DNA of 64,000 nt from Granulicella sp. L46 (GTDB lineage Bacteria > Acidobacteriota > Terriglobia > Terriglobales > Acidobacteriaceae). The position numbers and the translations under genes were made by a program. Below the pieces are notes generated by a model. That model was not told the DNA's origin and did no database searches. It worked only from the letters and a program-made list of their open reading frames with translations. Below, piece by piece: positions 28,372 through 36,463 of this stretch (position 1 is the stretch's first letter; each line of letters starts with the position of its first letter). The stretch lies in NCBI RefSeq assembly GCF_009765785.1, contig NZ_LMUT01000007.1, forward strand, positions 44,038-108,037. The letters run 5' to 3'.

Positions 28372-29031
28372 ATGGTTCGGGATGGACTTTATTACGGAGT
28401 TTCGCTGCTGGTCGTCGCAGTAATCGTTTATTTTGGGACGCATTGGATCAGTCTGACGGCGATTCCATTCCTGCTTGCGGTGTTTTTTCTGATATTTTTC
28501 CGTGATCCAGACCGCGAAATCCCTGCCGGACCTGGTCTGATCGTCTCCCCCGGTGACGGCAAGGTGGAAGAAGCGGAATGGATTGAGACCACGGCGGGCG
28601 CCCGATTCCGCGTCAGCATCTTCCTCAGCGTCTTCGATGTACATGTCAATCGCGTGCCAATCAGCGGCAAAGTAACACTAATGGAGTATCGCGAGGGTCA
28701 GTTCCTGAATGCCATGAGTCCGGAATCAGCAATCCTCAATGAGCAGACGCTGATCGTGATCGAGGATGGGGAAAATAGCGTTAGCTTCAAGCAAATTGCC
28801 GGACTTTTGGCGCGACGCATTATCTGCAATGTGAAGACCGGCGACGTCGTACAGCGCGGGCAGCGGATGGGCATGATCAAATTCGGCTCCCGCGTGGATG
28901 TGCTGATGCCTGCTGATGTCGAACTCCGCGTGAAGCCGGGCGATCGCGTGCAGGGTGGCAAATCCATATTGGGTGTGCTGCCGGGTTATGGTGAGGACAC
29001 GGCGAAAAAATCCTCCTATGGACGGAGCTAA
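28372..29031 (+). CDS. psd: phosphatidylserine decarboxylase proenzyme (short form)
   Basis: A 219-residue short-type Psd that makes phosphatidylethanolamine from phosphatidylserine. Two membrane helices lie near the N-terminus (about residues 8-45). Next come FFRDPDREIP, SPGDGKV and a FLSVFDVHVNRVPISG segment conserved in this class. The self-cleavage Gly-Ser is in KFGSRVDVL (about residue 165), giving a pyruvoyl group on the small alpha chain. The start is ATG 28372; TTG two codons earlier is less likely. Its stop overlaps the pssA ATG by one base (TAATG). Confidence 0.93.
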   Translation: MVRDGLYYGVSLLVVAVIVYFGTHWISLTAIPFLLAVFFLIFFRDPDREIPAGPGLIVSPGDGKVEEAEWIETTAGARFRVSIFLSVFDVHVNRVPISGKVTLMEYREGQFLNAMSPESAILNEQTLIVIEDGENSVSFKQIAGLLARRIICNVKTGDVVQRGQRMGMIKFGSRVDVLMPADVELRVKPGDRVQGGKSILGVLPGYGEDTAKKSSYGRS

Positions 29032-29867
29032 TGGCCGAGGCTGAGGCGCAACGAATGCATCCAGCGCGGCGCGGCATGTACGTGCTGCCGTCGCTGTTCA
29101 CCTCAGGCAGCATCGCGCTGGGGTACTACATCATCATGCAGAGCATCCGCGGTTCGGTCATGGCCGACCCCGCATTGTCCGCCGCTGCATTCGATCACGC
29201 GTCTCTCGCGATAGCCTTTGCGATTGTCTTCGATGGATTGGATGGCCGCATCGCCCGCATGACTAATACCTCCAGCGCCTTCGGCAAAGAGTTGGATTCG
29301 CTCGCCGACGTGATCACGTTCGGCGTTGCTCCCAGCCTGCTCGCTTACCTCTGGGGAGTGCGCCAGCTCCCGCCCTCGATCCATCCCGAGATTGAAGCGC
29401 GCGTGATGCACTTCGGCGTAGTCGTATGTTTTCTCTTCCTGATTTGCGGAGCTTGCCGCCTGGCGCGCTTCAATATCAGCGTCAATCCGCAGCCCCGCAA
29501 TCCCGGACGACCTGGCCGAAAATACTTTGTCGGCATGCCAATCCCCGCAGGCGCAGGCGTCCTCGCTGCCGTCATTCATTTTGAGGGGGGGTCGCCGGTC
29601 CACAACTTGTGGCTCTCGCTGGTATGGCTGGCGCTGGTCGCGTTCGTTGGATTTCTCATGGTCAGCAGCTGGCGTTTCTGGAGCGGCAAGGAGATCGACA
29701 CCAACACGCGCAAGCCGGGCCGCTTGCTGGTTTTGTTAGTCGTGGTGATCGGCATCATTGTTGAATGGGATCAAATCGCCTTATTGGTCATCGCTCTCGG
29801 CTACCTGGTTTCGGGGGTGATGGCGCGGCTTGCATACTCCTGGAATCGCCGATTCCATGCGGTTTGA
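29031..29867 (+). CDS. pssA: CDP-diacylglycerol--serine O-phosphatidyltransferase
   Basis: A 278-residue membrane enzyme that makes phosphatidylserine, the substrate of the Psd encoded just upstream. The CDP-alcohol phosphotransferase signature is complete: FDGLDGRIARMTNTSSAFGKELDSLAD, that is DGxxARx8Gx3Dx3D, at about residues 69-95, followed by FGVAPSLL. About seven to eight membrane helices. One-base overlap with psd shows translational coupling, the usual psd-pssA pair. Confidence 0.95.
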   Translation: MAEAEAQRMHPARRGMYVLPSLFTSGSIALGYYIIMQSIRGSVMADPALSAAAFDHASLAIAFAIVFDGLDGRIARMTNTSSAFGKELDSLADVITFGVAPSLLAYLWGVRQLPPSIHPEIEARVMHFGVVVCFLFLICGACRLARFNISVNPQPRNPGRPGRKYFVGMPIPAGAGVLAAVIHFEGGSPVHNLWLSLVWLALVAFVGFLMVSSWRFWSGKEIDTNTRKPGRLLVLLVVVIGIIVEWDQIALLVIALGYLVSGVMARLAYSWNRRFHAV

Positions 29868-29907
29868 TCGGTAGAGAGCTGCATCAAAAAGCAAAAGAGG
29901 ACTAAAG

Positions 29908-30924
29908 ATGGCTGGGAAAACATGGCGCGGAGCAGTTGTCGGCGCGTCGGCGCTGCTGGGTAAAGAGCTTGCCGAAGAGTTGAGTGGTGCCACAGAAGTT
30001 TTGTGGGATATCACGCTATTCGACGCTGAAGATGCCGGTGGAACGATTACAGCGGCAGGCGATGAGGCCCTGGTCATCCAGACCATTGCAGCCGATTCGT
30101 TCGTCGGCATCGATGTGGTTTTCTTTGCAAGCGAAGGTGCGACGGCGCTGCAGTTTTGGAAGGCCGCCCATGCAGCCGGAGCAGCCATCGTCGACCTCAC
30201 GGGTGCACTCGAAGGGCAGCCCCACGTTCAAGTGCGTTCACCGCTCGTCTCAGGTGGCGCCAGACCCGACCTGGCAACGATCGCCGAGGTGTCAGCTCAA
30301 CCAGCGGCGATTATGCTTGCGCTCGCAAGTAAGGCATTGAGTGCGGTCGGCCTGGAGCGCATGGCCGCCACCGTGTTGCAGCCAGCGTCCCAACTTGGAA
30401 ACGCAGGAGTGGAAGAGGTGCATCAGCAGACCGTGAGCCTGCTGTCCTTCAAGCCATTGCCGAAAGATGTCTACGATGCACAAGTGGCGTTCAATCTGTT
30501 AGCGTCTCTCGGATCAGTGGCGAAGGCGAATCTTGAGAATACCCGCGACACCATTCGACGCCACATCGAGATTCTAACCAGCAAGGATGCGGCTGATTCT
30601 GTCGCGTTGCAATTACTCCAGGCTCCGGTATTTCATGGCTACACAGCATCGGTGTTTGTGGAGACCTCGCAGCAGATGGACGAGAAGGCCCTGCGCAAGA
30701 TGCTCGTCGAAGGTCAGCCCCAGTTTCTCGAGGATGAGTCTCCGAGCAATGAAATCGCTGCGGGGAAGGGTGAGGTCCTCCTGCGTGTCACCGCGTCTGA
30801 AAGCAAGAAGGGAAGCGCGTTCTGGTTGTGGATGGCAGCCGACAACCTCCGCCTTTCCGCACGCAACGCCGCTGCCTGCGCCCTGGAACTACTGCAATTG
30901 AGGCCGGCAAGTGGCGTTCAGTAG
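29908..30924 (+). CDS. aspartate-semialdehyde-dehydrogenase-like protein without catalytic cysteine
   Basis: A 338-residue protein with the Asd fold order: an N-terminal Rossmann nucleotide loop VVGASALLGKELAEEL, the 'DVVFFASEGATALQFW' strand, and the dimerisation domain with GNAGVEEVHQQTVSLL and APVFHGYTASVFVE. The usual active-site Asn-Cys-Thr/Ser segment is replaced by AQPAAIMLALASKAL, so the catalytic Cys is absent while a His-Gly remains in the second motif. This resembles USG-1-type paralogues whose role is unclear. It sits alone between pssA and a cupin gene. It is unlikely to be a working Asd. Confidence 0.8.
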   Translation: MAGKTWRGAVVGASALLGKELAEELSGATEVLWDITLFDAEDAGGTITAAGDEALVIQTIAADSFVGIDVVFFASEGATALQFWKAAHAAGAAIVDLTGALEGQPHVQVRSPLVSGGARPDLATIAEVSAQPAAIMLALASKALSAVGLERMAATVLQPASQLGNAGVEEVHQQTVSLLSFKPLPKDVYDAQVAFNLLASLGSVAKANLENTRDTIRRHIEILTSKDAADSVALQLLQAPVFHGYTASVFVETSQQMDEKALRKMLVEGQPQFLEDESPSNEIAAGKGEVLLRVTASESKKGSAFWLWMAADNLRLSARNAAACALELLQLRPASGVQ

Positions 30925-30993
30925 CCTTGTAGGCTGACGACCGCGTACCTACTCTCGTATGCTCTGGAATGGATATTGAAGGAGGCCATCAAC

Positions 30994-31539
30994 ATGCAGC
31001 TATTAGGACTAGCAAAGAGCGCGAGCGTGGGCGCGGCGCTGATTAGCGCGACGTTGCTTCTGGCGCATTCCCAGCAGGGTGCGACGCCATCTACGCCACC
31101 CGCCGCTCCCGTCATTCAGGCTTCGCCAGAAGTATTAAATCTGGACGCACTGGCCGCGCAGGGCGAAGCGCTCCTGGCCAAGGCGCGCGCAGGAAACGGC
31201 AGCACAGGAATCACGCTCGCGAACTATAAGGGCCACTACACGATGCTGACCGCACGCACCAAAAGTGGTGGCGGCGAGCTCCATCAGCACTATGCCGATT
31301 TCCTTTTCGTGATAGCGGGCGAGGGAACCGAGATGACGGGTGGCACATTGCTCAACCCGAAAGATCAACCCGATGGCGAAGTGCGCGGTACAGGCCTCGA
31401 CGGAGCAACCCCCCACGTATTGCATAAAGGCGATGTCATTCACATCCCGGCGGGCACGCCACACCAGGCCATCGAAGCGCCGGGCCAGACCATCACCATC
31501 TACGTCGTCAAGGTGCGTGAGCCCGAAGCGCAGCCCTAG
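30994..31539 (+). CDS. exported cupin-domain protein
   Basis: A 181-residue protein. ATG 30994 has SD AAGGAGG (30979-30985) 8 bases upstream; an earlier TTG is inside that region. The signal peptide covers about residues 1-24 (ending near AHSQQ). A Pro/Ala linker leads to one cupin domain with 'SGGGELHQHYADFLFVIAGEG' (motif 1 ligands) and 'HIPAGTPHQAI' (motif 2 His). It is probably periplasmic. It precedes kduI by 20 bases and may be co-transcribed with it, hinting at a uronate-related role, but this is inference. Confidence 0.78.
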   Translation: MQLLGLAKSASVGAALISATLLLAHSQQGATPSTPPAAPVIQASPEVLNLDALAAQGEALLAKARAGNGSTGITLANYKGHYTMLTARTKSGGGELHQHYADFLFVIAGEGTEMTGGTLLNPKDQPDGEVRGTGLDGATPHVLHKGDVIHIPAGTPHQAIEAPGQTITIYVVKVREPEAQP

Positions 31540-31559
31540 TAAAACGTGAGGAATTGAGT

Positions 31560-32390
31560 ATGAAGATAGTGCAGATGGCGGACGCCGTTCGCTACCCAAC
31601 CATGACAAACGCCGAATTGCGAGAGACGTTTCTGCTCGAGGACCTCTTTCGCGCAGGAGAGATCGAAACGCGCTATGTCGACCTGGATCGAGCCGTCATT
31701 GGCGGCGCCGTTCCGACGAATTCAACCTTGACCCTCGAAACGCAACCGGAACTTCGCGCCGATTATTTCCTGGAGCGTCGTGAGTTAGGTGTGTTGAACG
31801 TAGGCGGTTCCGGCACCGTTTCCGTGGATAGTGCTTCCTTCGCGATGGAGAAACTCGATTGCCTTTACGTCGGTCGCGGCAGTAAATCCGTGACCTTCGC
31901 AAGCAGCGACGCCACCAAGCCCGCGGTGTTTTACCTGCTTAGCTATCCCGCCCACGCGGTCTATCCAACCACTCTGGCCAAGTTCAACGATTTAGAGCCG
32001 GTCCATCTTGGCTCCGAGGAAACTTGCAATAAGCGGTCGATCTATAAAGCGATCTTCCTCGACGGAATTCGCAGCTGCCAGTTGGTGATGGGTTTTACTC
32101 TGCTCGCACCCGGATCAAACTGGAACACGATGCCGCCGCACACGCACATGCGCCGCAGCGAGGTGTACTTTTACTTCGATGTAGATCCGTCGCAGCGCGT
32201 GCTCCACCTGATGGGGCCCGCCACCGAGACACGCCACCTGGTCGTGCGTGATCGAGAGGTAGCGATATCGCCGGGATGGAGCATCCACGCCGGCGTCGGC
32301 ACAAAAAGTTACGGCTTCTGCTGGGGCATGGGCGGCGAGAATCAGCGATATGACGACATGGACCTTCTGACGATCGCTGACTTAAAGTAA
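31560..32390 (+). CDS. kduI: 5-keto-4-deoxyuronate isomerase KduI
   Basis: A 276-residue isomerase converting 5-keto-4-deoxyuronate to 2,5-diketo-3-deoxygluconate in pectin/uronate breakdown. The start is ATG 31560, with a GAGG at 31547-31550. The bicupin fold holds zinc ligands in PPHTHMRRSEVYFYFD (His, His, Glu) and a later His in 'PGWSIHAGVGTKSYGFCWGMGGEN', the family's C-terminal hallmark. Length is exactly that of the family (about 278). No kduD or pectate lyase is seen here. Confidence 0.95.
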   Translation: MKIVQMADAVRYPTMTNAELRETFLLEDLFRAGEIETRYVDLDRAVIGGAVPTNSTLTLETQPELRADYFLERRELGVLNVGGSGTVSVDSASFAMEKLDCLYVGRGSKSVTFASSDATKPAVFYLLSYPAHAVYPTTLAKFNDLEPVHLGSEETCNKRSIYKAIFLDGIRSCQLVMGFTLLAPGSNWNTMPPHTHMRRSEVYFYFDVDPSQRVLHLMGPATETRHLVVRDREVAISPGWSIHAGVGTKSYGFCWGMGGENQRYDDMDLLTIADLK

Positions 32391-32573
32391 ACCGTCCCGG
32401 AGAGGAAGTCGGCGCCGACGTTCATCCAGTCGGCTCGCTCGAATTGGAATCGGCCGCAAGGCTATGCGATACTAAACCTGAGTAGAGCTACCGATTCTCA
32501 GTCGCGACTTGCGATATCGATTCAAGAATCAGTAGCTCCTCACGCCTCAACCTGCACAATCGCGCAGGGCCGG

Positions 32574-32660
32574 GCCGGGATGGCGGAACTGGCAGACGCA
32601 GCGGACTCAAAATCCGCCGAGGGCAACCTCGTGGGGGTTCGACCCCCCCTCCCGGCACCA
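32574..32660 (+). tRNA. tRNA-Leu (anticodon CAA); element integration site
   Basis: Class II tRNA: acceptor GCCGGGA/TCCCGGC, anticodon arm GCGGA-CTCAAAA-TCCGC giving CAA. A long variable arm (GAGGGCAACCTC) follows, then T-loop GTTCGAC, with encoded CCA at 658-660. Length 87. Its last 53 bases (32608-32660) recur exactly at 41585-41637, so the gene served as the attachment site of a mobile element and was restored by it. Confidence 0.97.
32608..32660. repeat. attL: 53-bp direct repeat within tRNA-Leu(CAA)
   Basis: Identical over 53 bases to 41585-41637. It runs from the anticodon loop (CAAAAT) through the T arm to CCA. Flanking bases differ on both sides (T vs A on the left, A vs C on the right), which fixes the repeat limits. 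Confidence 0.92.
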
Positions 32661-32680
32661 ATCAATTCAACAGTTTGGCT

Positions 32681-32911
32681 TCAGTTCACGGTCGCTAAGG
32701 GTGGCGTGACAGCTTCCGTGACAGTAGTTACGAAGATTTCGTCCATTCGATCGGCGACTTCATTCCTAAGTGACGGAATCATGTGTGAGTACGTATCCAT
32801 GGTCAGCTGATAACTTGAATGACCCAAGGTCTCTTGAACGAGCTTCGCTGCAACTCCCAGCGATAGGAGAAGCGTTGCGCAGGAGTGACGGAGATCATGG
32901 AAGCATCCTCG
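32681..32911 (-). pseudogene. tyrosine recombinase (integrase), C-terminal remnant
   Basis: Translating the minus strand back from the TGA at 32681-32683 gives about 75 residues that read HDLRHSCATLLLSLG, then VQETLGHSSYQLTMDTYSHM and a final helix. These are the HxxR box, the GHS box and the catalytic Tyr of phage-type integrases. A stop (TGA, 32918-32920) lies just upstream of the conserved FHDLRH, and nothing integrase-like is found further upstream, so the N-terminal two thirds including the first catalytic Arg is lost. The stub lies 20 bases from attL, as expected for an integrase gene of a tRNA-targeting island. Confidence 0.85.
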
Positions 32912-33106
32912 GCGTGATCACCCTTGCTTTGAGCGGATTCATCGCCTGGTATGCCTATAAGATCACTGCGCCCCAACGTTTCTTACCGGAATCGGCAGAG
33001 CCCGAACTCATTAGCTAGTCCCGCAAAAAAGAACGGTCGCTCATTTTCTGATTGGGCCAAGTGCCCTCCAGCCCCCATGAGAGGCTGCGGACTCCGCCAA
33101 CCGTCC

Positions 33107-33136
33107 GTGAAGTCAGGTTTTCGGCAAGTTCGACCC
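33107..33136 (+). repeat. island repeat copy a
   Basis: GTGAAGTCAGGTTTTCGGCA followed by AGTTCGACCC. It matches the consensus (TGA/TAA)AGTCGGGTTTTCGGCAASTTCG. A degraded palindromic second half (GCGAAACGCCG) follows at about 33143-33155. Confidence 0.65.
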
Positions 33137-33290
33137 GCTATTTGCGAAACGCCGTGCGCATGCGCATTCCCACAATGAGTGCCAAACCGTCGACGCAGTT
33201 CGGGATCGGAAATCAGTGACGATTAATTGGCTGGCTGCAAGTTAGGACAACTCAGAAGGAGGGGCGTTGGAGGCATATCGGCACCCGCCT

Positions 33291-33350
33291 GTAAAGTCGG
33301 GTTTTCGCCAAGTTCGAGACGTTGTTTCCGAAAACGCCGTTTTGCGGGAG
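33291..33350 (+). repeat. island repeat copy b (full-length unit)
   Basis: The first half, GTAAAGTCGGGTTTTCGCCA (33291-33310), and the second half, GTTTCCGAAAACGCCGTTTT (33324-33343), are partly complementary (CGGGTTTTCG against CGAAAACGCCG with one bulge). One strand can therefore fold into an imperfect hairpin of about 60 nt. Confidence 0.7.
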
Positions 33351-33405
33351 CGAGTTTGGTATCGTTCTGATGAAAGGTTGAGTGGCTTTCCTTCGGAGGC
33401 GGGCA

Positions 33406-33609
33406 ATGAAACGACGGCCGTTATTGCTTCTTGGAGCATTGAGTCTCCGCCCATTGCTTCGAGAATACATCGGGCATCCACGATGTCCCGTCGATTGTCA
33501 TTCGTTGATGTTTGGGAGCACTGCGTCTTGGCTATTTACTCTGGGTATAATTGCGACCGGGATGCGCGCGGTCCCGTTGTTGGCGGCTCTTACGCGCTCG
33601 CTGAAGTAG
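33406..33609 (+). CDS. possible small membrane protein
   Basis: A 67-codon frame beginning at ATG 33406 with a good SD (GGAGG, 33394-33398). The product has a basic start and a hydrophobic stretch (RRPLLLLGALSLRPLL) and a second hydrophobic part (LFTLGIIATG). I do not recognise it. A longer out-of-frame reading overlaps it. Existence is uncertain because the surrounding DNA is degenerate. Confidence 0.35.
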   Translation: MKRRPLLLLGALSLRPLLREYIGHPRCPVDCHSLMFGSTASWLFTLGIIATGMRAVPLLAALTRSLK

Positions 33610-33876
33610 CACGGAGGCTTCGCCGCCTCGGCCGTGTGTATGTCGAAATCCTCACGCTCACATGACGCTTTTTTGTTCTGAAAAGTCTGCAGTTTCCCGA
33701 ACTATACTCTACGTGCGGCTGTCCTCACGACACGAAAAGTCACTGCCCAGCTGATCCCTCGGAATCCACTACGCACATCCGGAACTTCTCCGGTACTCTC
33801 AAGTTAGAACAGGCAGAACTTCTCTCGATTCTCCTAACGCTTCACCCGTTTGGTGCATCCCGCTGTACAACAGGTA

Positions 33877-34293
33877 ATGAGCTCCGTTAATGCCCTCAAA
33901 GATGGTAAACCAATGAGTCTCCTACTTCCTGCAACGTTACTTTTCGTGCTCGTGGCTGCCTACATCTGCCTCTGGCGCTCCAGCCACGAAGCGCTTAAGT
34001 ATGCCCGCGAGTACCAAAATCAGGGTGGTCTGCTCATCGACGTCCGTAGTCCCTCCGAATACGATGCGGGCCATCTCCCCAAAGCCATTAATCTACCGCT
34101 TAATGAGTTAGACAACTACGTCCCCCGGCTTGCCCGGGACAAGAACCAGATTCTCCTCCTTCACTGCAGCACCGGCCTGCGCTCTGAGCTGGCCGCAAAG
34201 CGGCTCAAGCGCCAGGGCTATGCCAAGGCATTCAGTCTAGGCTCCTACAGCCGCGCCGCCCGCCTCATCCTCCGCCATCAACCTCAAGTCTAG
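33877..34293 (+). CDS. membrane-anchored rhodanese-like protein
   Basis: A single N-terminal membrane helix (LLLPATLLFVLVAAYICLW) is followed by one rhodanese domain. LLIDVRSPSEYDAGHLPKAI marks the N-terminal CH2A motif, and the active-site loop is LLHCSTGLRSELAA with the catalytic Cys. About 138 residues from ATG 33877; a start at ATG 33913 would also give a complete protein. It resembles YibN/PspE-type sulfurtransferases. It is the first intact gene of the island's left half. Confidence 0.8.
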   Translation: MSSVNALKDGKPMSLLLPATLLFVLVAAYICLWRSSHEALKYAREYQNQGGLLIDVRSPSEYDAGHLPKAINLPLNELDNYVPRLARDKNQILLLHCSTGLRSELAAKRLKRQGYAKAFSLGSYSRAARLILRHQPQV

Positions 34294-34330
34294 ACTTTCC
34301 TCCGCTTTCCATCCCGACTACACTGCAACA

Positions 34331-34480
34331 ATGGATGTTTTGTACGGCCGACACCCGGTTGAGGGCTTTCGCGCCAGCACTCGACCTCTCGCTCGCCTTC
34401 CGTGCCCGCGGCGCCCCATACGTTGTCCGCTGCCCATCGGCGCTGCATCGATGATCGGACTATCTTGTAAGCGCGGGTAG
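34331..34480 (+). pseudogene. rlmB-like 5' fragment
   Basis: A 49-codon frame from ATG 34331 that begins MDVLYGRHPVEGFRASTRPL. This closely resembles the N-terminus of RlmB/TrmH-family rRNA 2'-O-methyltransferases (DVLYGxHPVEEALRAG). It then loses similarity and stops. No SPOUT domain follows. Probably debris from a partly deleted gene. Recognition is by eye over about 20 residues only. Confidence 0.4.
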
Positions 34481-34532
34481 ACGCCCTGCATCGCTCAACC
34501 TATTCAACCTTTTAGCCTTGCCCGGAGACTCT

Positions 34533-36287
34533 TTGCAACTCGTTCGCAGGTTCCGCATTCCAGCTTTGTTCTGCGCCGTCAGCGTGCTGGTGTGCGAACT
34601 CATCAGCCATCCGTTCGCTGAAATGGGAATCTCCGATGACGGTCCCTATGTCTCGATGGTCCACACTCTCGCCACCACCGGCCACATCCTATACACCGGC
34701 TGGGCCGCACCCATGCTTGTCTGGCAACTCATCTTCGCCGCCGCCTTCGTCAAGCTCTTCGGATTCTCTTACTCCGTCGTGCGCATGAGCACCATTCTGA
34801 ATGCCTGCGTTATGGCTTTCGTCCTGCAGCGCATCCTGGTTCGCGTCGGCATCTCCGAGCGCAATGCCACTCTCGGCACCCTCGCCCTCGTACTCTCGCC
34901 TCTCTACCTCGTACTTTCCGCAACCTTCCTCACCGACATCACCGGCCTCTTCGCCATCGTTATCTGCCTCTACGGCTGCCTGCGCGCCCTGCAATCCGCC
35001 ACTGATCGCGGTGCCATCGCCTGGCTCGTCTTCGCCGTGATCACCAACGCGATCTTTGGAACTTCCCGCCAGATCGCATGGCTCGGCATTCTCGTGATGC
35101 TGCCCTCCACCCTCTGGCTCCTTCGCTCGCGCCGGCAAGTGGTCATCGCCGGAGTCGCCGCCACACTCGCCGGCGTCCTCTTCATCGTCGTCTGCCTCCA
35201 GTGGCTCAAACACCAGCCCTACTCCATTCCCGAGCACCTCATCCCCACCGTCTTCCCCTTCGCCAATCCCATCGGCGAGATCGCCCACACCATCGGCGAG
35301 TTCGTCCACACCTTTCTCGACGTGCCCTTCCTCCTCCTCCCGCTCTTCGCTCTCTTCCTTCCGCAGATTCGTAAGAGCCGCTCGCGCGTTCAGATTATGA
35401 TTGCGGCCATCTCGCTCATCTACCTCCTGTTCGCCATCCACTTGAAACCCTCCCATCCGGACTTCCTTCTCGAGCCCACCGCCGGAGCGCGCGGCGGCTG
35501 GGTCGGCATTCACAGCATCCATGAAGGCACAGACCTTCTTGGCGAACCCCCCATCTTCCTCCCGACCGTAATGCAGATCCTCATCACCATCATCTCCATC
35601 GGAGGCTTGCTGGGACTGCTTGCATCCTTCGCTCGTTCCCGTGCCTCCGAAATCTCGACACCGGTCTCCCCCTACCCGCGTGTTTCCTGGAAGCAACTGG
35701 CGATCCTACTCGCGCCCTATACCACCGCGTATACGCTGCTGCTCATTCCACGCGCCACCAACCTGCTCTTCGATCGCTACATGCTGGCGCCTCTGGTCAT
35801 TCTCGTTCTCTGTCTCGTCCGCTATTACCAGGACACGATCAGTCCCCGCATCCCCGTAGCCGGCGTTCTACTCGTAGCGATCATGGCAGGTTTCGGCGTC
35901 GTTCACACCCACAACACATTTGCGTTCTATCGCGCGCGTGTCACCCTCGCCGCCGAGGTGCACTCCGCGGGCATTCCCGACACCTCCGTTGACAATGGCT
36001 GGGAACATAATTTTGACGTCGAGCTTCAGCACTCCGATCACATCAACTTCCCCACCATCGTCGTTCCCGCGCATGCGTATGTTCTCACCCCTCCGCCGCC
36101 GCCCAATACCTGCAAGGTCTTCTGGTACGACTACACGCCACACATCCACGCCCTCTACGGCGTCTCCTTCGATCCCAACTCCTGCTACGGTCCCGCGTCC
36201 TTCGCTCCAGCGCACTACTCCCGCTGGCTCGCACGCACACCAGGAACGCTGTACGTCGTGCGCTATACGCCACTTTCCAATCCATGA
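34533..36287 (+). CDS. polytopic membrane protein, GT-C glycosyltransferase-like
   Basis: A 584-residue protein with about 10-12 hydrophobic helices. TTG 34533 has GGAG (34524-34527) in front; an earlier TTG at 34518 is possible. The first extracytoplasmic loop has EMGISDDGPYVSMVHTLATT, where the Asp pair matches the position of the catalytic acid of PMT/GT39-like enzymes. The periplasmic tail is rich in Tyr and Pro (LTPPPPPNTCKVFWYDYTP). Codons are strongly C-ended compared with the G-ended style of the flanking core genes, and this creates long antisense open frames. That supports a separate origin. Donor and acceptor are unknown. Confidence 0.7.
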   Translation: MQLVRRFRIPALFCAVSVLVCELISHPFAEMGISDDGPYVSMVHTLATTGHILYTGWAAPMLVWQLIFAAAFVKLFGFSYSVVRMSTILNACVMAFVLQRILVRVGISERNATLGTLALVLSPLYLVLSATFLTDITGLFAIVICLYGCLRALQSATDRGAIAWLVFAVITNAIFGTSRQIAWLGILVMLPSTLWLLRSRRQVVIAGVAATLAGVLFIVVCLQWLKHQPYSIPEHLIPTVFPFANPIGEIAHTIGEFVHTFLDVPFLLLPLFALFLPQIRKSRSRVQIMIAAISLIYLLFAIHLKPSHPDFLLEPTAGARGGWVGIHSIHEGTDLLGEPPIFLPTVMQILITIISIGGLLGLLASFARSRASEISTPVSPYPRVSWKQLAILLAPYTTAYTLLLIPRATNLLFDRYMLAPLVILVLCLVRYYQDTISPRIPVAGVLLVAIMAGFGVVHTHNTFAFYRARVTLAAEVHSAGIPDTSVDNGWEHNFDVELQHSDHINFPTIVVPAHAYVLTPPPPPNTCKVFWYDYTPHIHALYGVSFDPNSCYGPASFAPAHYSRWLARTPGTLYVVRYTPLSNP

Positions 36288-36463
36288 CCGCTGCTAACCT
36301 ATAAGAACAATGCAGTCCTCCTGCATCGTCCGCTCTGCCAATCTTCAACCTTGCGAGCAGGGACGTGCAGTTCATTAGCAGGTTCCGCATGCGCCGCCAA
36401 GCATGCGCAGTCCCAAGAAGCACCGTGACCTGCTTTCCGGAACACTTGCACGAAACTGATTCT

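Larger units (their letters stand above)
32912..33405. other. non-coding remnant DNA of the island
   Basis: I see no intact gene here. The stretch holds two copies of the island repeat (33107-33136 and 33291-33350) and a short open stretch ending at TAA 33292, RLIGWLQVRTTQKEGRW-like, that could be the tail of a lost protein. Stops interrupt all other frames. Confidence 0.5.

Noticed and set aside
32770..33018. 82-residue plus-strand frame next to tRNA-Leu
   Set aside because: Its first two thirds is antisense to the integrase stub, whose motifs are unmistakable. One hydrophobic stretch (ITLALSGFIAWYAYKI) is not enough to support a gene.
34689..35696. 335-residue open frame antisense to the GT-C gene
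   Set aside because: The Glu/Asp/Gly-rich composition is the mirror of C-ended codons in the true gene. It has no signal, domain or SD.
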